From Bacteroidales bacterium (GTDB taxonomy: Bacteria > Bacteroidota > Bacteroidia > Bacteroidales > PUMT01), in the NCBI GenBank assembly GCA_007132365.1, contig SLOS01000374.1:1-34480 (forward strand): DNA of 34,480 nucleotides. Reading direction: 5' to 3'. A program made the position numbers and the translations under genes. Numbering within the stretch: the first letter of the stretch is position 1; each line of letters begins with the position of its first letter. This document shows positions 25,037 through 32,622 of the stretch, piece after piece. The notes below the pieces were generated by a model. It saw nothing but the letters and a program-made list of their open reading frames with translations. It was not told the DNA's origin and searched no databases.

Positions 25037-25121
25037 TCCCTAATCAGGTAGCAAAGGATTGAACTTTTATGCCTTTTACCGGTTTGTTTAATGTAAGTCA
25101 TCGAACTTAAATTTAATTTTT

Positions 25122-26003
25122 ATGGTACTGGATGGAAAGAACGTAGTTATTACAGGTGCTACATCAGGCATAGGCACAGAGGCAGCAATTGAAATTGCCA
25201 GAATGAATCCATGCCTGGTTTTGCCGGTAAGGAATATGGGGAAGGGTGAGCAGGTTAAGAAACAGATTATTGCTGAATCGGGTAATCCTTCTGTTTACCT
25301 GATGAAGTGCGATCTGGCATCATTTGATTCGATTCGTGATTTTGCCCGGGAGTATAAAAAGCGATTCAGCGGGTTGCATTTACTAATAAACAATGCAGGG
25401 ATCTGGGAATATAAAAGAGGCGAAACCGAAGATGGAATAGAAAGGACTTTCGGTGTTAATCACCTCGGACCTTTCCTGCTAACAAATCTGCTTCTGGATG
25501 AGATCAGGGGCGGAGCACCGGCACGGATAATAAATGTCTCCTCCGAAGCTCACCGGTACACCGTTATGAAATTCAATGATCCGGAAGGCAGGAAAAAGTT
25601 CAGCAGTTTTAAGGCATATGCACAATCAAAACTGGCAAACATATTGTTTACACGCCATCTTGCCCAAATGCTAATGGATGACGATGTTACCGTTAATTGT
25701 ATGCATCCCGGATTTGTAGCAACACATTTGTTTGATAAAATTGCTCCTTTCCTGGTTACGGTCCTTGGATTGTTCATGAAGACTCCCCGGCAGGGAGCAG
25801 AAACAATCGTTTATCTTGCCTTATCTCCCGAAATTGACGGGAATACGGGCGGATACTATGTCAATAAGAAAATCAAAAAGCCATCCAGAACTGCACTTGA
25901 CAACAAGGCTGCCAGAAAGCTCTGGGAATTGAGCTGTGATTACACAGGTGTATTTACGGCAATGCCAGATCTTTCTTATGACAGTCATAAAGTAAAACCA
26001 TAG
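25122..26003 (+). CDS. Short-chain dehydrogenase/reductase (retinol dehydrogenase-like)
   Basis: A 293-residue NAD(P)-dependent oxidoreductase of the classical SDR superfamily. It shows the cofactor motif TGATSGIG (11-18), CDLASFDS (63-70), NNAG (90-93), catalytic Ser140 or Ser141 in INVSSEAH and the YAQSK motif with Tyr166 and Lys170. The HPGFVATHL segment follows. The overall pattern resembles the retinol dehydrogenase/WW-oxidoreductase branch, whose bacterial substrates are mostly unknown. It starts 85 bases after the amidohydrolase-like gene. No terminator is seen between them or after it. Confidence 0.9.
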   Translation: MVLDGKNVVITGATSGIGTEAAIEIARMNPCLVLPVRNMGKGEQVKKQIIAESGNPSVYLMKCDLASFDSIRDFAREYKKRFSGLHLLINNAGIWEYKRGETEDGIERTFGVNHLGPFLLTNLLLDEIRGGAPARIINVSSEAHRYTVMKFNDPEGRKKFSSFKAYAQSKLANILFTRHLAQMLMDDDVTVNCMHPGFVATHLFDKIAPFLVTVLGLFMKTPRQGAETIVYLALSPEIDGNTGGYYVNKKIKKPSRTALDNKAARKLWELSCDYTGVFTAMPDLSYDSHKVKP

Positions 26004-26010
26004 ATTATTA

Positions 26011-26042
26011 TTTGGACTGCTGCAATCAGGTTTGTTACTTTG
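26011..26042 (+). promoter_or_regulatory. Weak promoter candidate before the ProX-type deacylase gene
   Basis: TTTG at 26011-26014 is followed after 21 bases by TACTTTG at 26036-26042, one base shorter than TAnnTTTG. It ends 22 bases before the ATG at 26065. The position is right but the match is imperfect. Confidence 0.3.
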
Positions 26043-26064
26043 TCTTTATTATAATTTATTCTAT

Positions 26065-26568
26065 ATGGATAAAAAAAGAGGAGATCCACGGTTATATAAG
26101 GTTATTGATGAGCTTGGTATTTCCTGTGATTATTACGAGCACCCTCCGGTACCAACGGTCGAAGAAGCTTCAAAATACTGGAAGGATATTGAATCGGCCC
26201 ACTGCAAAAATCTTTTTTTTCGCAATCACAAGGGGAACCGCCATTACCTTGTAATATTCGAATATTCAATGTCACTCAATATCCGTGACCTGGAGCAGAG
26301 ACTTGGGCAGGGGAAGTTATCGTTTGCATCACCACAGAGAATGATGAGGTATCTCGGACTGGAGGCGGGATCGGTGTCTCCGTTCGGGCTTATAAATGAT
26401 ACGGCAAAACATGTTCACCTGTTCATTGATGAGAACCTTAAAAGATATGAAAGGATAAGCTTTCATCCAAATATCAACACTGCTTCCCTGGTTATACCTT
26501 ACTCAGGTTTTGAAAGATTTCTTCAGTGGACAGGCAACAGCTATGAGTATATCCGGCTTTATGACTGA
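26065..26568 (+). CDS. ProX/YbaK-type aminoacyl-tRNA deacylase (prolyl-tRNA editing family)
   Basis: A 167-residue free-standing editing domain of the family that includes Clostridial PrdX/ProXp, which hydrolyses mischarged tRNAs such as Ala-tRNA(Pro). Motifs: HPPVPTVEEA near the start, CKNLFFRNHKGNRHYLVI with the conserved Lys, GKLSFASPQRMMRYLGLEAG (given in part), SVSPFGLIND, and FHPNINTASLVIPYSGFERFL. The frame continues upstream to 26032, but the added residues are not family-like and the ATG at 26065 (MDKKRGDP) is the natural start. It converges on the phosphatase gene across 108 bases that contain no clear terminator. Which mischarged tRNA it clears is not certain from sequence. Confidence 0.88.
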   Translation: MDKKRGDPRLYKVIDELGISCDYYEHPPVPTVEEASKYWKDIESAHCKNLFFRNHKGNRHYLVIFEYSMSLNIRDLEQRLGQGKLSFASPQRMMRYLGLEAGSVSPFGLINDTAKHVHLFIDENLKRYERISFHPNINTASLVIPYSGFERFLQWTGNSYEYIRLYD

Positions 26569-26676
26569 TTTTTAGATTACAGGACCGCATATCGGGCAAG
26601 TTTCCCCGAAAGGGCAGATAATGTATTAATGCTCCCTCATGGAAAAAAGGAGGACCAGATTGGTACCGGTTATTGG

Positions 26677-27861
26677 CTAAATGTATTCTGTTATTACCTC
26701 TTTCAAAAATTTTTCCTCCAGTTTCCGACCGATCCGTTTAAGTACGGTTCGCCTTATCTCCAGCTCAACGGGCAGGTTAGGATCCTGGTGGGCTATATTG
26801 ATCTTTGTGCCTATAACTATCCTTATCTCATCGCTTTCAAGGAGAAGTTTAACGATCTGATCAGCTGGTCCTTTGCCTAATGCGTAATTATGGGTGTATT
26901 CATTGAGTATTTTTGATACCTTGCTGAGCGTCAGAATGCCCTCGGTTACAAGGTCAACACCTTCCATATATGACATGGGCGGAAGATCGGGATCATGAAA
27001 TTCGAAAGTGTCTGTTATCTTCAGATCCAGTTCCCTTGCGACTATATCGCCTGTAGTGCCTCCGGACAAAATCTTTTTTCCCGGAAAATCATTTACAATG
27101 GATGCAAGTCTGGCATCATTTTCATCTTCAAACGGGGGCCCGCTGCAGAGAAGGAGTTTTCTGGGTTCCCTGAAGTAAAGGACGGCGCAGGAGGTGTCAT
27201 CCTGGGCGTTGTAATTGTCATTCCTGAAGGCTGCGTTAAGTATTCTTGACGCAAGCTTTTGCGCTGATATGTGAGGCTGCTGATCAATGATCTCCCTTAC
27301 GAAATCCTGCACATTATCCCATCCCCATCCGAAGGGATATTTTCTTGATCCCATCCCGGACTGGGTTATGCCGTCTGAACAGAATATTATCCTGTCTTCC
27401 TTGCGGGGGCGGAAGTGACAGCTTTTTATCTCTTTACCTTTGTTCTGTTCTGAACTTAAAATAAGGCAGTTCCATTCGGCCTCGAGCGGACTGCTGCCGC
27501 GCATGAGGAATGTGCCGGGGTTATCATATTCCAGTATGCTGGTTCTGGCGTTCATGTCAATATCGACGGCAGTAAATGTGGAGTAACTGATCTTGCGGAC
27601 ACTGCAGACAGGGAGGGTGTTCATTATTATTTCTGCAATGCGGGTTACATCCTTGTGCTCACGGGTAAAATTCAATGCCATTGATGCTGTAAGGGTTGCC
27701 AGGATATTGGCTTTCACACCATGCCCCATTCCGTCGGAAAGAACTGCCACAATTCTGTTCTCTTCCTTGATTCTGCGGGACAGGAATACATCGCCGCAGA
27801 TCCTCTCTTTTCCGTGGTTTTTTTGCTGATAACCAACTTCGACATAGAAACTATTCTCCAT
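26677..27861 (-). CDS. SpoIIE-type PP2C serine phosphatase with an uncharacterised C-terminal domain
   Basis: A 394-residue protein. Residues 1-230 form a SpoIIE/PP2C phosphatase with metal-binding Asp24 (ICGDVFLS), VAVLSDGMGHG (Asp43), IIFCSDGITQSG (Asp163) and AQDDTSCAVLYF (Asp221/222), so it looks catalytically intact. Residues 231-394 (starting RKLLLCSGPPFEDEND and containing GKKILSGGTTGDIVAREL) belong to no domain I can name. The frame is open to an upstream Met at 27897, but the ATG at 27861 gives the phosphatase start. It overlaps the end of the hydrogenase-like PAS gene by 11 bases, which implies coupling. Such phosphatases usually act on a phosphorylated STAS-type antagonist; none is encoded here. 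The context suggests it is the output of the [FeS]/PAS sensor upstream. Confidence 0.88.
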   Translation of the reverse strand: MENSFYVEVGYQQKNHGKERICGDVFLSRRIKEENRIVAVLSDGMGHGVKANILATLTASMALNFTREHKDVTRIAEIIMNTLPVCSVRKISYSTFTAVDIDMNARTSILEYDNPGTFLMRGSSPLEAEWNCLILSSEQNKGKEIKSCHFRPRKEDRIIFCSDGITQSGMGSRKYPFGWGWDNVQDFVREIIDQQPHISAQKLASRILNAAFRNDNYNAQDDTSCAVLYFREPRKLLLCSGPPFEDENDARLASIVNDFPGKKILSGGTTGDIVARELDLKITDTFEFHDPDLPPMSYMEGVDLVTEGILTLSKVSKILNEYTHNYALGKGPADQIVKLLLESDEIRIVIGTKINIAHQDPNLPVELEIRRTVLKRIGRKLEEKFLKEVITEYI

Positions 27862-29722
27862 CTTCCCCGGGTTTTTCAGGCATTTTGTAAGATTCAATGA
27901 TACTGTTCAGCATAGCCTCTGTTTCCGAAGCGCCTTCCCCGAGAAGGAAACCTATCTGCTGAACCAGGCCCAGATTCTTGTCAATTACATCTGTCACTCT
28001 TTTTATTACCTCCTCTTTTCGCACCTCTGGAACGTAAAGGTCTCTTATAACGGCACCTACAACCTTGTTTTTCCGGATGGTGAATATTGAGACATTATAG
28101 AGGATTTCATTAAAATGTACATCGCGGTTAATAATATTATCGTCATGGCTGAGAACGTATGAAAACAGATTATGGAAGTTGTAGGGCAGCAGTGTTTTAA
28201 GGTCGGCACCCTCCAGCCCGGGAATAACATCCTCTATCATTTTCACCTCTTCGTCCAGAATATTGATAAAGCTTTTATTAGCCTGAATTACCTTAAGGTC
28301 ACTATCCACCAGCACCACGCTGGAGGGGAGCTTCTCAAGCATCGTGCGGGTTGTTTCAAAGGATTCTCTTGCAAGTTGCTGGTCACGCCTTGCATTTTTC
28401 TCCGACTTTTTAAGTGCTGCCTGTGTCTCGGCCAGTTTCTGGTTTGTCTCCCTGAGTGTTTTTATATAGTCATGACGGTTTTTAAGTGTGAAGGTAAGGC
28501 ACATCTCTGTCTTGGCGAGTCCCCGCGCCACTGCAACGGCAAAATCCCGGCAGGAAGGGTATCCGCAGGATGCGCAACCTATTTCGTCAACATTATGTTC
28601 TTTCCCGATCATCTGCAGTATTTCCTGTATCTTCTCCTCATCGGGGTATGGAAGGCGCTGGTCATCTTTTCTGAATTTTCTTGAGAGGTCAAGGGTGCTG
28701 AATTCATCCATCTCTTTCTCCCATGCCCTGAGGTTGAAATCCGCCAGCCTTTTTTTTGCATAAGCTATAACCAGGGCGTGACGAAGATATTTTTCCCCGC
28801 CCCTTGAAGTCCCCGGGCCCATTATACATCCTTCATTATAGAAAAGATTGAAATGCTTTTTTATTGAGTCTATATTTTTTTCAAACTGCCTGACAGCTTC
28901 CAGCATATTATTCCTGCCCTCTGCAGTGATAACCCTACCTGTAAGGAGGTGCTGGTCAATATCCGAAGCTTCCAGTATCCCCGTGCTTACAGGGTAAAGG
29001 GAGCCCTTATATCCTATTGGAGGATCAAAATCGGAAAACTCTACTTTCTTTTCAGTTATGTTGTATTCTGTAAAAAGCTCCCTCAGCTCTGTGAATGTCA
29101 GTACCGAGTCAACTCTGCCATCATCCCTCTGTTTTTTGCCCTCTTTTTTGGTTTCAATGCAGGGGCCGATATAAACGACCTTTACATCTTTACCGTATTT
29201 TTTTCTTACCACTTTTGCTGTTGCTGTCATTGGAGAAACTACAGGGGCAAGATTATCAGTAAGCTCGGGATGAAATTTTTCAATAAAAGAAACGACCGAG
29301 GGACAATTTGCAGTGATATAATATTTCCCTTTGAAATCTGCAAACAGGTCCTTGTATTTACGGGCCACAAGGTCAACTCCGAAGGATGCTTCAAGGACAT
29401 ATTCGAAACCGAGTGCCCTTATCATTTCCACAAACTTCCTGTAGTCGGTAATGTCATGAAACTCTCCTGAAATACTTGGTCCGCAAACTGCAGCAACTTT
29501 ATATTCCGACCTCAGCAGCTCTTTGGTCTCCTCTTTTGAATCCTGATAGCTGATGGCACCGGGAGAGCAGACTTTCAAACAGTGACCGCAACCTATACAT
29601 GCATTATGCATCACTTCCGGATAGTCCATATGTGCCTCTACCTTAATTGCATTTACCGGGCAGATCCTTACACAGGAATAGGAAAGGTTGCATTTGTTGT
29701 TGTCTATGTTTATAAGGGCCAT
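27851..29722 (-). CDS. Hydrogenase-like sensory protein: ferredoxin, [FeFe]-hydrogenase large domain, [4Fe-4S] domain, PAS
   Basis: A 623-residue protein. Ferredoxin region: Cys11, Cys17 and Cys21 with Ser14 at the fourth ligand position, then a complete site Cys42/45/48/52. Residues 75-350 are the [FeFe]-hydrogenase large C-terminal domain, but the H-cluster site is incomplete. ITANCPS keeps Cys140 while the proton-donor Cys is Asn139. GPCIETKKE keeps Cys188. In FYNEGCIMGPG the third cubane ligand is Tyr295 while the bridging Cys299 remains. A small FeS domain follows (Cys383/386/391/408), then a coiled coil (about 415-460) and a PAS domain (about 460-560). Hydrogenase activity is unlikely; the design is that of HydS/HfsB-type redox or H2 sensors. 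The ferredoxin gene lies 4 bases upstream and the phosphatase gene overlaps its end. Confidence 0.9.
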   Translation of the reverse strand: MALINIDNNKCNLSYSCVRICPVNAIKVEAHMDYPEVMHNACIGCGHCLKVCSPGAISYQDSKEETKELLRSEYKVAAVCGPSISGEFHDITDYRKFVEMIRALGFEYVLEASFGVDLVARKYKDLFADFKGKYYITANCPSVVSFIEKFHPELTDNLAPVVSPMTATAKVVRKKYGKDVKVVYIGPCIETKKEGKKQRDDGRVDSVLTFTELRELFTEYNITEKKVEFSDFDPPIGYKGSLYPVSTGILEASDIDQHLLTGRVITAEGRNNMLEAVRQFEKNIDSIKKHFNLFYNEGCIMGPGTSRGGEKYLRHALVIAYAKKRLADFNLRAWEKEMDEFSTLDLSRKFRKDDQRLPYPDEEKIQEILQMIGKEHNVDEIGCASCGYPSCRDFAVAVARGLAKTEMCLTFTLKNRHDYIKTLRETNQKLAETQAALKKSEKNARRDQQLARESFETTRTMLEKLPSSVVLVDSDLKVIQANKSFINILDEEVKMIEDVIPGLEGADLKTLLPYNFHNLFSYVLSHDDNIINRDVHFNEILYNVSIFTIRKNKVVGAVIRDLYVPEVRKEEVIKRVTDVIDKNLGLVQQIGFLLGEGASETEAMLNSIIESYKMPEKPGEDGE

Positions 29723-29726
29723 TTTT

Positions 29727-29978
29727 TTATGTTATGTTCAAGGTTCGGTTAAGTAAATCCACTATATCTTCCGGTTTAACTCCCTCGTATATTTTATCTC
29801 CTATTTTCAGTATGGGGCCTTTATCACATTTGTCAAAACAACGACTCCCGTGAAAGAAAAACCTTTCCTCAAGGTGGTTGTCTTTTAGAAATTTTTCGAT
29901 GATTCCCATGCATAGCCTGTTGCCTCTTGAGAAGCATGAGCTGCCGAGGCAGATTACTATTTCCTGTTTATCATCCAT
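29727..29978 (-). CDS. Small thioredoxin-like [2Fe-2S] ferredoxin
   Basis: An 83-residue protein with the thioredoxin-like [2Fe-2S] fold found at the end of NuoE/HydC. The four ligands are Cys10 and Cys15 (CLGSSC) and Cys47 and Cys51 (CFDKC), followed by the typical KGPILKIGDKIYEGV. It would carry one electron at a time to or from the sensory hydrogenase-like protein, whose gene starts 4 bases downstream. It is the first gene of the minus-strand arm facing hydCBA across a 197-base regulatory space. Confidence 0.9.
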   Translation of the reverse strand: MDDKQEIVICLGSSCFSRGNRLCMGIIEKFLKDNHLEERFFFHGSRCFDKCDKGPILKIGDKIYEGVKPEDIVDLLNRTLNIT

Positions 29979-30030
29979 AATACCGCATCTCTTTTTCTGT
30001 GTTTAAATCAACAAAAGCCTGATATTAAAG

Positions 30031-30038
30031 CAAAAATA
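30031..30038 (-). promoter_or_regulatory. -7 element for the sensory arm
   Basis: On the minus strand TATTTTTG (30038-30031) matches TAnnTTTG exactly, 53 bases before the ferredoxin ATG. The best upstream TTTG is only 14 bases away (30056-30053), shorter than usual, so the -33 part is uncertain. Confidence 0.4.
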
Positions 30039-30067
30039 GTATTTTTTTTATTCAAAAACATGCCTTT

Positions 30068-30095
30068 AAACATTGTTAATTTTGTAACAATGTTT
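30068..30095. promoter_or_regulatory. Perfect palindrome resembling a Rex operator
   Basis: Eleven-base arms AAACATTGTTA and TAACAATGTTT are exact reverse complements around ATTTTG. The 18-base core, TTGTTA-ATTTTG-TAACAA (30073-30090), agrees with the known Rex operator pattern TTGTTAA-n4-TTAACAA at all but one base. Rex is a repressor released by NADH and often controls hydrogenase and fermentation genes. The site is between the two divergent arms of the hydrogenase locus and touches the candidate -33 element of hydC, so it could regulate both. No rex gene is in the window. Confidence 0.65.
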
Positions 30096-30125
30096 GTGGA
30101 GTAACAATAATTTTTTGTAAAATTG
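30093..30125 (+). promoter_or_regulatory. Candidate promoter of hydCBA, overlapping the palindrome
   Basis: TTTG at 30093-30096 and TAAAATTG at 30118-30125 (one mismatch to TAnnTTTG) are 21 bases apart. The start would be near 30130, leaving a leader of about 46 bases to the hydC ATG. The -33 element overlaps the right arm of the palindrome, as expected for a repressible promoter. Confidence 0.42.
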
Positions 30126-30175
30126 TGTTTTATAGTTCACCGGTGATTTAATAACCTGGTTCAACAAAAATAATT

Positions 30176-30640
30176 ATGGATGATCAAACTTCTGTAATAC
30201 TCTCCAGGTATCCCAGGGGGCATCGTGATTGCCTCATTCCCATATTGCAGGACATTCAGGAAGAGTACGGTTATCTATCCGAGTCCTCCGTCATTGAAGT
30301 CGCCCGGTACCTTGGTTTGCCATCAAGTAAGATATTCGGACTGGCAACTTTCTATAATCAGTTTCGTTTTGAGCCCAGGGGGCGTTTTCATATCCGTCTT
30401 TGTCACGGAACATCTTGCCATGTAACTGCTGCATCAGAGATCATTAAGGAACTTGGAAAAAAACTCAGGATAGGTCCCGGGGAGATTTCAAGGGATGGAA
30501 TGTTCAGCCTGGAGCTTGTTGCATGCATGGGAGCATGCCATTTGGCCCCCCTTATGCAGGTTAACGATAATTACCACACCAGACTTGATCCCGCCGGTAT
30601 CAGGGATATAATAGATTCATATATAGAAGGGGAGGAATAA
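30176..30640 (+). CDS. hydC: NuoE-like [2Fe-2S] subunit of NAD-linked [FeFe]-hydrogenase
   Basis: A 154-residue homologue of complex I NuoE and of HydC in trimeric hydrogenases. An N-terminal helical bundle (LIPILQDIQEEYGYLSESSV) and the IFGLATFYNQFRFEPRG segment precede the thioredoxin-like [2Fe-2S] domain. Its ligands are Cys76 and Cys81 (CHGTSC) and Cys117 and Cys121 (CMGAC). It passes electrons between NADH/FMN in HydB and the other clusters. The order hydC-hydB-hydA is that of the Thermotoga maritima enzyme. hydB follows after two bases, so the two are translated together. Confidence 0.93.
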   Translation: MDDQTSVILSRYPRGHRDCLIPILQDIQEEYGYLSESSVIEVARYLGLPSSKIFGLATFYNQFRFEPRGRFHIRLCHGTSCHVTAASEIIKELGKKLRIGPGEISRDGMFSLELVACMGACHLAPLMQVNDNYHTRLDPAGIRDIIDSYIEGEE

Positions 30641-30642
30641 TT

Positions 30643-32595
30643 ATGTCTTTAAACACTCATATACCTGTTGATAAGGAGTACCTTGTAAACAATGTCCTTT
30701 TGAATGAATCTGCAGATCTTCCGGCCGATGTTGAAAAACTGCTTAAGCTTGTACGCCGGGAAAAAGTGAAATATCCGGTTATTTTTGTCGGAACCGGAAG
30801 TTGCGGACTCATTTCCGGTGCAGGAGAGACTCTTATTGAAATAAACAAGTATTTGTCTGACAGGGATTTAAGAGCCGATGTGGTCGAGACCGGATGTACC
30901 GGTTATTGCTCTATGGAGCCGGTGATTGAAGTCCAGTTACCCGGTAAAACCAGGGTCTCATTTAAAAATGTCACCTCAGAAAAACTTCCTTTTGTTCTTG
31001 ACGGCATGTTTAACAGTATGGTTCCCGTGGAGCATGTGCTGGGACAGTATAAAAGTCCCTCGCTTGAATTGTGGAAGGATGTTCCCTTTATAGGTGAGCT
31101 TTCTTTTTTCTCAATGCAATACAGGAACCTGATGAAAAACTGGGGCCGTATCAATCCCCTCTCCATAGAAGAATACATAGCAACAGGCGGATACAGGTCT
31201 TACATAAAAACTATAAGGAATTATACACATGAGGAGGTTTGCGATATAGTTGAGAAAAGCGGTCTTCAGGGCAGGGGTGGAGGAGGCTTCCTTACGGGGA
31301 AGAAATGGAAGGTTGCCCATACCGTTATGGCTGACCAGCGCTACCTGCTTTGCAATGCTGATGAGAGTGATCCCGGAGGTTTTGCCAACAGGGCGATGAT
31401 TGAGAGTGATCCGCATCGTCTCCTGGAGGGTGTGATCATTGCGGCATATGCAATAGGGACTTCAAAGGCATATATATACATACGCAACGATTACAGGAAC
31501 GCAATAGAAAGACTGGAAAAAGCAGTTGACAGGGCCAGGGATTACGGTCTTCTGGGGCACGACGTATACGGCAGCGGGTTTAACATTGACGTAATTATCA
31601 GAAAAGGCCCCGGTGCGTTTGTCTGCGGAGAAGAGACGGCCATGATAAGCAGTATTGAGGGCAAACGCGGCATGCCAAGGCCCAAACCACCCTATCCGGC
31701 CGTTTCCGGGCTGTTTGGCAAGCCTACGGTTGTAAATAATGTAGAGACCCTGTCAAATATTCCTGCAATCTTTGAAAACGGCCCGGACTGGTTCATGTCC
31801 CTGGGCAATGAGACATCTCCCGGTACCAAGATGCTTGTTTTATCAGGAAAGGTAAATAACCAGGGAATAATTGAGGTACCTATGGGTACCAGTGTAAAAG
31901 ATCTGATTTTTGGAGCGGGAGGAGGAATTCCCGGAAAAAAAAGTTTCAGGGCCGTCCAGATAGGAGGTCCTTCCGGCGGATTCATTACAGCCGATAACAT
32001 TGATATTCCCTATGACTTTGATTCCCTTGCATCAGAAGGTGTCTATATGGGCTCGGGTGTCATGGTAGTACTTGACCAGGATTGCTGCATAATAGATACA
32101 GTAAAATATTTTATGGATTTTATTCAGAAGGAGAGCTGCGGCAAATGCATCCCCTGCCGGGAAGGTACACGCCGCATGCTGGAAGTTTATGAAAATATTA
32201 CAAAACGGCCGGTAGATGAAAACGGCCATACCACGCTTGAACGGTTCAAGGGGGTGATGCAGCTTGAAAGTCTTGCCAGTGTGATAAAAGATACCTCTTT
32301 ATGCGGACTCGGACAGAAAGCTCCCAATCCCGTTATAAGTTCACTGAAATATTTTCGCAGTGAATATGAGGAGCATATATTTGACAGGAAATGCAGTGCT
32401 GGTGTATGCAAGGAGCTGAGGTTATTTTATATTGACGTGGAAAAGTGTACCGGTTGTACGGCCTGTGCACCAAAATGCCCCGAGTCAGCAATAATAGGTA
32501 CAAAGCATCACCCGTTTTTTATTGTTGAAGAGAAATGTACGGGTTGTGGTATATGTTATGATGTTTGTAAATTCAGTGCCATCCTGGTAAAATAG
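30643..32595 (+). CDS. hydB: NuoF-like NADH-binding flavoprotein subunit of [FeFe]-hydrogenase
   Basis: A 650-residue subunit that holds FMN and binds NAD(H), and is the probable bifurcation centre in HydABC enzymes. Order: N-terminal thioredoxin-like domain with Cys54, Cys85 and Cys89 (about 40-125); NuoF core with GLQGRGGGGFLTGKKW, NADESDPGGFANR and GPGAFVCGEETAMISSIEGK; SLBB-like region; the NuoF [4Fe-4S] site SCGKCIPCREG (Cys499/502/505) with a later Cys554 in LCGLGQK; and a C-terminal two-cluster ferredoxin domain (CTGCTACAPKCPE and CTGCGICYDVCKF, about 600-645). Nothing looks damaged. The C-terminal ferredoxin domain is present in HydB and absent from complex I NuoF, which supports the hydrogenase assignment. 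hydA follows after 27 bases. Confidence 0.95.
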   Translation: MSLNTHIPVDKEYLVNNVLLNESADLPADVEKLLKLVRREKVKYPVIFVGTGSCGLISGAGETLIEINKYLSDRDLRADVVETGCTGYCSMEPVIEVQLPGKTRVSFKNVTSEKLPFVLDGMFNSMVPVEHVLGQYKSPSLELWKDVPFIGELSFFSMQYRNLMKNWGRINPLSIEEYIATGGYRSYIKTIRNYTHEEVCDIVEKSGLQGRGGGGFLTGKKWKVAHTVMADQRYLLCNADESDPGGFANRAMIESDPHRLLEGVIIAAYAIGTSKAYIYIRNDYRNAIERLEKAVDRARDYGLLGHDVYGSGFNIDVIIRKGPGAFVCGEETAMISSIEGKRGMPRPKPPYPAVSGLFGKPTVVNNVETLSNIPAIFENGPDWFMSLGNETSPGTKMLVLSGKVNNQGIIEVPMGTSVKDLIFGAGGGIPGKKSFRAVQIGGPSGGFITADNIDIPYDFDSLASEGVYMGSGVMVVLDQDCCIIDTVKYFMDFIQKESCGKCIPCREGTRRMLEVYENITKRPVDENGHTTLERFKGVMQLESLASVIKDTSLCGLGQKAPNPVISSLKYFRSEYEEHIFDRKCSAGVCKELRLFYIDVEKCTGCTACAPKCPESAIIGTKHHPFFIVEEKCTGCGICYDVCKFSAILVK

Positions 32596-32622
32596 TTCTG
32601 GTAGCTTTAAATAACCGAAAAG

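Noticed and set aside
25083..25115. TTTG-n21-TAAATTTA as a promoter of the short-chain dehydrogenase gene
   Set aside because: The implied start would fall almost on the ATG at 25122 and the -7 box lacks its final G.
26629..26880. Plus-strand open frame of 83 codons
   Set aside because: It is antisense to the well-supported SpoIIE gene and the product looks like no protein family.
28172..28684. Plus-strand open frame of 170 codons
   Set aside because: It lies wholly antisense to the hydrogenase-like PAS gene, with odd composition and no motifs except cysteines mirrored from the other strand.
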